Shown here piece after piece: positions 5,739-6,917 of a stretch of 6,917 nt of DNA. Positions within the stretch are counted from its first letter, which is position 1, and each line of letters opens with the position of its first letter. The translations under genes and the position numbers were made by a program. The notes below the pieces were generated by a model. The model had not been told where the DNA came from. It was given only the letters and a program-made list of their open reading frames with translations, and ran no database searches. The stretch is from UBA1794 sp964439955 (GTDB lineage Bacteria; Bacteroidota; Bacteroidia; Bacteroidales; Bacteroidaceae): NCBI GenBank assembly GCA_964439955.1, contig CAYTPX010000057.1, positions 1-6,917 of the forward strand, read 5' to 3'.

Positions 5739-6058
5739 ATTCCACGCTGGATGGCTCCACGGGAGCCGGTAGGAGTGGGGTTCAGACATATTGAAAAGGC
5801 GTTTACTAAACGTTTTGTTCTTGACGTCTTGAAATCTCGCAAGTTTCCAGGTATAGTCATGAGCAGGGCAAGTGGTAGATGCCCATGGGATGTTTTTATA
5901 GATATCCCCGTAGCCCGCTCCCTTTGTATGGGAGGGGAAAGGGGGAGTTATATAAAACTCATCAGCGTGGGTTCTGCGTTGCCCGTTCGACTATACCGGG
6001 CAATGCGAGAGCCTCAAGACGTGGAACGGGCGACAGGTACGGATCTCCACGCTTTTTT
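5739..6058 (+). ncRNA. Candidate structured RNA or long regulatory leader, class unknown
   Basis: The region has no credible protein but several nested exact complementarities: ACGTCTTGA (5824-5832) with TCAAGACGT (6014-6022); TCTCGCA (5835-5841) with TGCGAGA (6004-6010); GGTATAGTC (5850-5858) with GACTATACC (5989-5997); and GGGCAA (5866-5871) with TTGCCC (5979-5984). Local hairpins lie inside (5866-5884, 5887-5908, 5918-5934, 5945-5960) and at the 5' side (GGCTCC-ACG-GGAGCC, 5753-5767). A 10-bp hairpin (5976-5985 with 5997-6006, one G-U pair) competes with the second and fourth pairings, and its loop can still take the third as a pseudoknot. A -7 box precedes the region and a hairpin with T6 ends it, so the RNA would be about 320 nt from the plus strand. 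I found no features of RNase P RNA, tmRNA, SRP RNA, group I/II introns or cobalamin riboswitches. It could act in trans or control the gene at 6131. Confidence 0.5.
6020..6058 (+). terminator. Possible Rho-independent terminator or attenuator
   Basis: CGTGGA (6020-6025) pairs exactly with TCCACG (6046-6051), followed by C and six T residues (6053-6058). The 6-bp stem with a 20-base loop is weak for a terminator. The first three stem bases are shared with the outer helix of the candidate RNA (6014-6022), so the two structures exclude each other, which would suit attenuation. The next start codon is 72 bases downstream of the T-run. Confidence 0.4.
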
Positions 6059-6130
6059 GTATGCCTACGGTTATCGGAATATCCACGCCGCTGCTGGGAG
6101 GTCGGGCGGAAGAACTAAATCTTTATTATT

Positions 6131-6472
6131 ATGCTAACAGCTGATTTTGGAGTTCTCGACACAAATGGAAAGTTGGTGTCGCAAAAGGAAATCTTTTCAC
6201 TATTCGACATTTATTGTTTAGATGCCGCTAAGGATTGTTATTTGTTGGATTCCCGCGAGGGACGGATCGGTGCGGGATGCCCGTTGCTTTACGTATGCGA
6301 CGGGAAAGTGGAGTTCGTTTTTCCTGAAGATGGGCAATGGAAGGAGTTGAAAGCACGTATAGAGGCGGTTGCCCTCATTACTGCCGATCGGCTTCCTTCT
6401 GATGTTAAGAGTTTGCTGTTTGATAAGATTTCTTCGCATTTCGTATTTACAGAACAAGGAGAACAGCAATGA
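6131..6472 (+). CDS. Hypothetical protein, 113 residues
   Basis: I do not recognise this protein. It has no signal peptide or membrane segment, so it is probably cytoplasmic. It alternates hydrophobic strand-like stretches (EIFSLFDIYCL, PLLYVCDGKVEFVF) with a helical part (ELKARIEAVALI, then LPSDVKSLLFDKISSHF), suggesting a small alpha/beta domain of about 105 residues with a polar tail. Four cysteines (C29, C36, C50, C56) lie in the first half without a standard zinc-site spacing. The ATG at 6131 is the only reasonable start: an in-frame TAA lies at 6116-6118, and the upstream ATTATTATT is AT-rich like many Bacteroidales leaders. Codon use looks like a real gene, and a strong terminator begins 8 bases after the stop, so it is probably the last gene of a transcript that includes the upstream RNA region. 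Immunity or accessory protein roles are possible but unsupported. Confidence 0.65.
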   Translation: MLTADFGVLDTNGKLVSQKEIFSLFDIYCLDAAKDCYLLDSREGRIGAGCPLLYVCDGKVEFVFPEDGQWKELKARIEAVALITADRLPSDVKSLLFDKISSHFVFTEQGEQQ

Positions 6473-6479
6473 CTGGAGG

Positions 6480-6524
6480 AGAGAGTGTCACGCCCGCAAA
6501 GGGCGTGGCACTCTCTGCTTTTTT
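6480..6524 (+). terminator. Strong Rho-independent terminator
   Basis: A 16-bp stem (6480-6495 with 6501-6516, a single G-U pair, all others Watson-Crick) encloses a five-base GCAAA loop, followed by GC and six T residues (6519-6524). It ends the transcript of the 113-residue protein. On the minus strand there is no matching T-run, so it works in one direction. Confidence 0.93.
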
Positions 6525-6560
6525 AGTAAACGACTTATTAAAAGAAAAGTGCATGAAAAG

Positions 6561-6872
6561 ATGAGATATTTATGCATTGTGGCGTTTGCCATGGCAGGTT
6601 TGTCAGCAAATGCGGACGATTATGATTTTGAGGTGGATGGAATCCGTTATTTGATAGAGTCTTTGACGGAATTGACAGTTAAGGTAAGCGGATTTTCCGA
6701 TTCTACGGTTTCGGAATTGTCTCTGCCCGAAACGGTGGAGTATAAAAGTAAAATATTAACGGTGAAGTCCATTGGGGATGGTGCGTTTAAGGCATTGGAT
6801 TCCTTAGAGAGTGTTTCGCTTCCTAATTCGGTAGAGAGTATTGGGGCAAATGCTTTTCAATTTTGTAGTTAG
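6561..6872 (+). CDS. Short BspA-like leucine-rich-repeat protein, probably truncated
   Basis: 103 residues. An N-terminal signal peptide (YLCIVAFAMAGLSANA, cleavage probably after A18) predicts export. The mature part starts DDYDFEVDGIRYLI, the opening typical of Bacteroidales BspA-like proteins, followed by a short beta region and LRR_5-type repeats: IGDGAF (71-76), SLESVSLPNSVESIGANAF (81-99), then FCS and a stop. Family members normally continue with many more repeats after this CS, so the gene is probably truncated. Such proteins are surface or secreted binding proteins in this group. The ATG at 6561 is chosen because the upstream ATG at 6553 meets a TGA after three codons; that stop overlaps the chosen start. 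Skipping the five bases TGAGA after AGA would give MKRYLCI, a more usual BspA start, so a small duplication (AGATG/AGATA) may have altered the N-terminus. No -7 box is visible between the terminator and the start. Confidence 0.7.
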   Translation: MRYLCIVAFAMAGLSANADDYDFEVDGIRYLIESLTELTVKVSGFSDSTVSELSLPETVEYKSKILTVKSIGDGAFKALDSLESVSLPNSVESIGANAFQFCS

Positions 6873-6917
6873 AAGCATATAACCAACCACAAACTACCAC
6901 GACCAACCGTTTACAAG

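Noticed and set aside
5317..5860. Minus-strand open frames of about 150-170 codons in the GC-rich spacer
   Set aside because: The translations are Pro/Arg/Ala/Gly-rich with no motif, overlap each other in different frames, and cross the amidohydrolase promoter; scarcity of stop codons in GC-rich DNA explains them.
5850..5997. Group I intron core, suggested by ATAGTC and GACTA elements
   Set aside because: In group I introns the GACTA-containing R element precedes the ATAGTC-containing S element; here the order is reversed on both strands, and P and Q elements are missing.
5979..6003. tRNA or tmRNA T-arm, suggested by GTTCGACT between complementary stems
   Set aside because: The loop is 11 bases instead of 7, and no acceptor stem, anticodon arm or CCA end can be placed around it.
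5824..6022. Retron msr/msd RNA (terminal inverted repeats around a structured core)
   Set aside because: No reverse transcriptase gene follows; the next gene encodes only 113 residues without RT motifs.
5379..6137. Plus-strand 252-codon open frame spanning the spacer and the candidate RNA
   Set aside because: The first half is low-complexity, the second half lies over nested inverted repeats, and no protein family is recognisable; the frame also crosses the promoter-like box and the T6 hairpin.
1..6917. CRISPR array, complete insertion sequence or tRNA genes
   Set aside because: No regularly spaced repeats, no transposase with terminal repeats and no cloverleaf were seen on either strand.

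Overview
The window looks like chromosomal DNA from a member of the order Bacteroidales (phylum Bacteroidota). Three things point there. Bacteroides-type -7 promoter boxes (TAnnTTTG) precede several transcription units, and Shine-Dalgarno sequences are mostly absent. The gene content is familiar for this group: a DUF5063 protein next to a DEDDy 3'-5' exonuclease, an RlmI-type rRNA methyltransferase, and a BspA-like leucine-rich-repeat protein. The coding DNA is moderately GC-rich. I cannot name the genus from sequence alone.

Layout. Bases 3-116 are probably the tail of an unrecognised gene. Bases 117-443 hold no convincing gene, but contain a hairpin, short minus-strand open frames of unclear meaning and a promoter. 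From 444 to 4021 four plus-strand genes form a tight, probably single, operon: DUF5063 protein, 3'-5' exonuclease (ATGA overlap), RlmI-like 23S rRNA methyltransferase (3-bp gap), and a diverged S-adenosylhomocysteine-hydrolase-like protein (21-bp gap). A convergent amidohydrolase of the methylthioadenosine/S-adenosylhomocysteine deaminase family (4027-5298, minus) ends 5 bp from the last of these and has its own -7 box. The theme is RNA processing and modification plus the S-adenosylhomocysteine (SAH) by-product of methylation. The methyltransferase makes SAH, and both the deaminase and the hydrolase-like protein belong to families that act on SAH.

From 5299 to 6130 there is no believable gene. 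The first part (about 5340-5715) is a strikingly GC-rich, palindrome-rich spacer that ends in a G-quadruplex motif. A perfect -7 box (5725-5732) follows, then about 320 bases with several mutually nested inverted repeats, a 10-bp hairpin whose loop can pair upstream, and a hairpin with a T6 tract at 6020-6058. I read this as a candidate structured RNA, either a free-standing small RNA or a long regulatory leader. I do not recognise its class. It is the most interesting object in the window.

Downstream lie an unrecognised 113-residue protein (6131-6472), a very strong Rho-independent terminator (6480-6524), and a short secreted BspA-like protein (6561-6872) that has a signal peptide but stops after about two repeats, so it is probably truncated or degraded.
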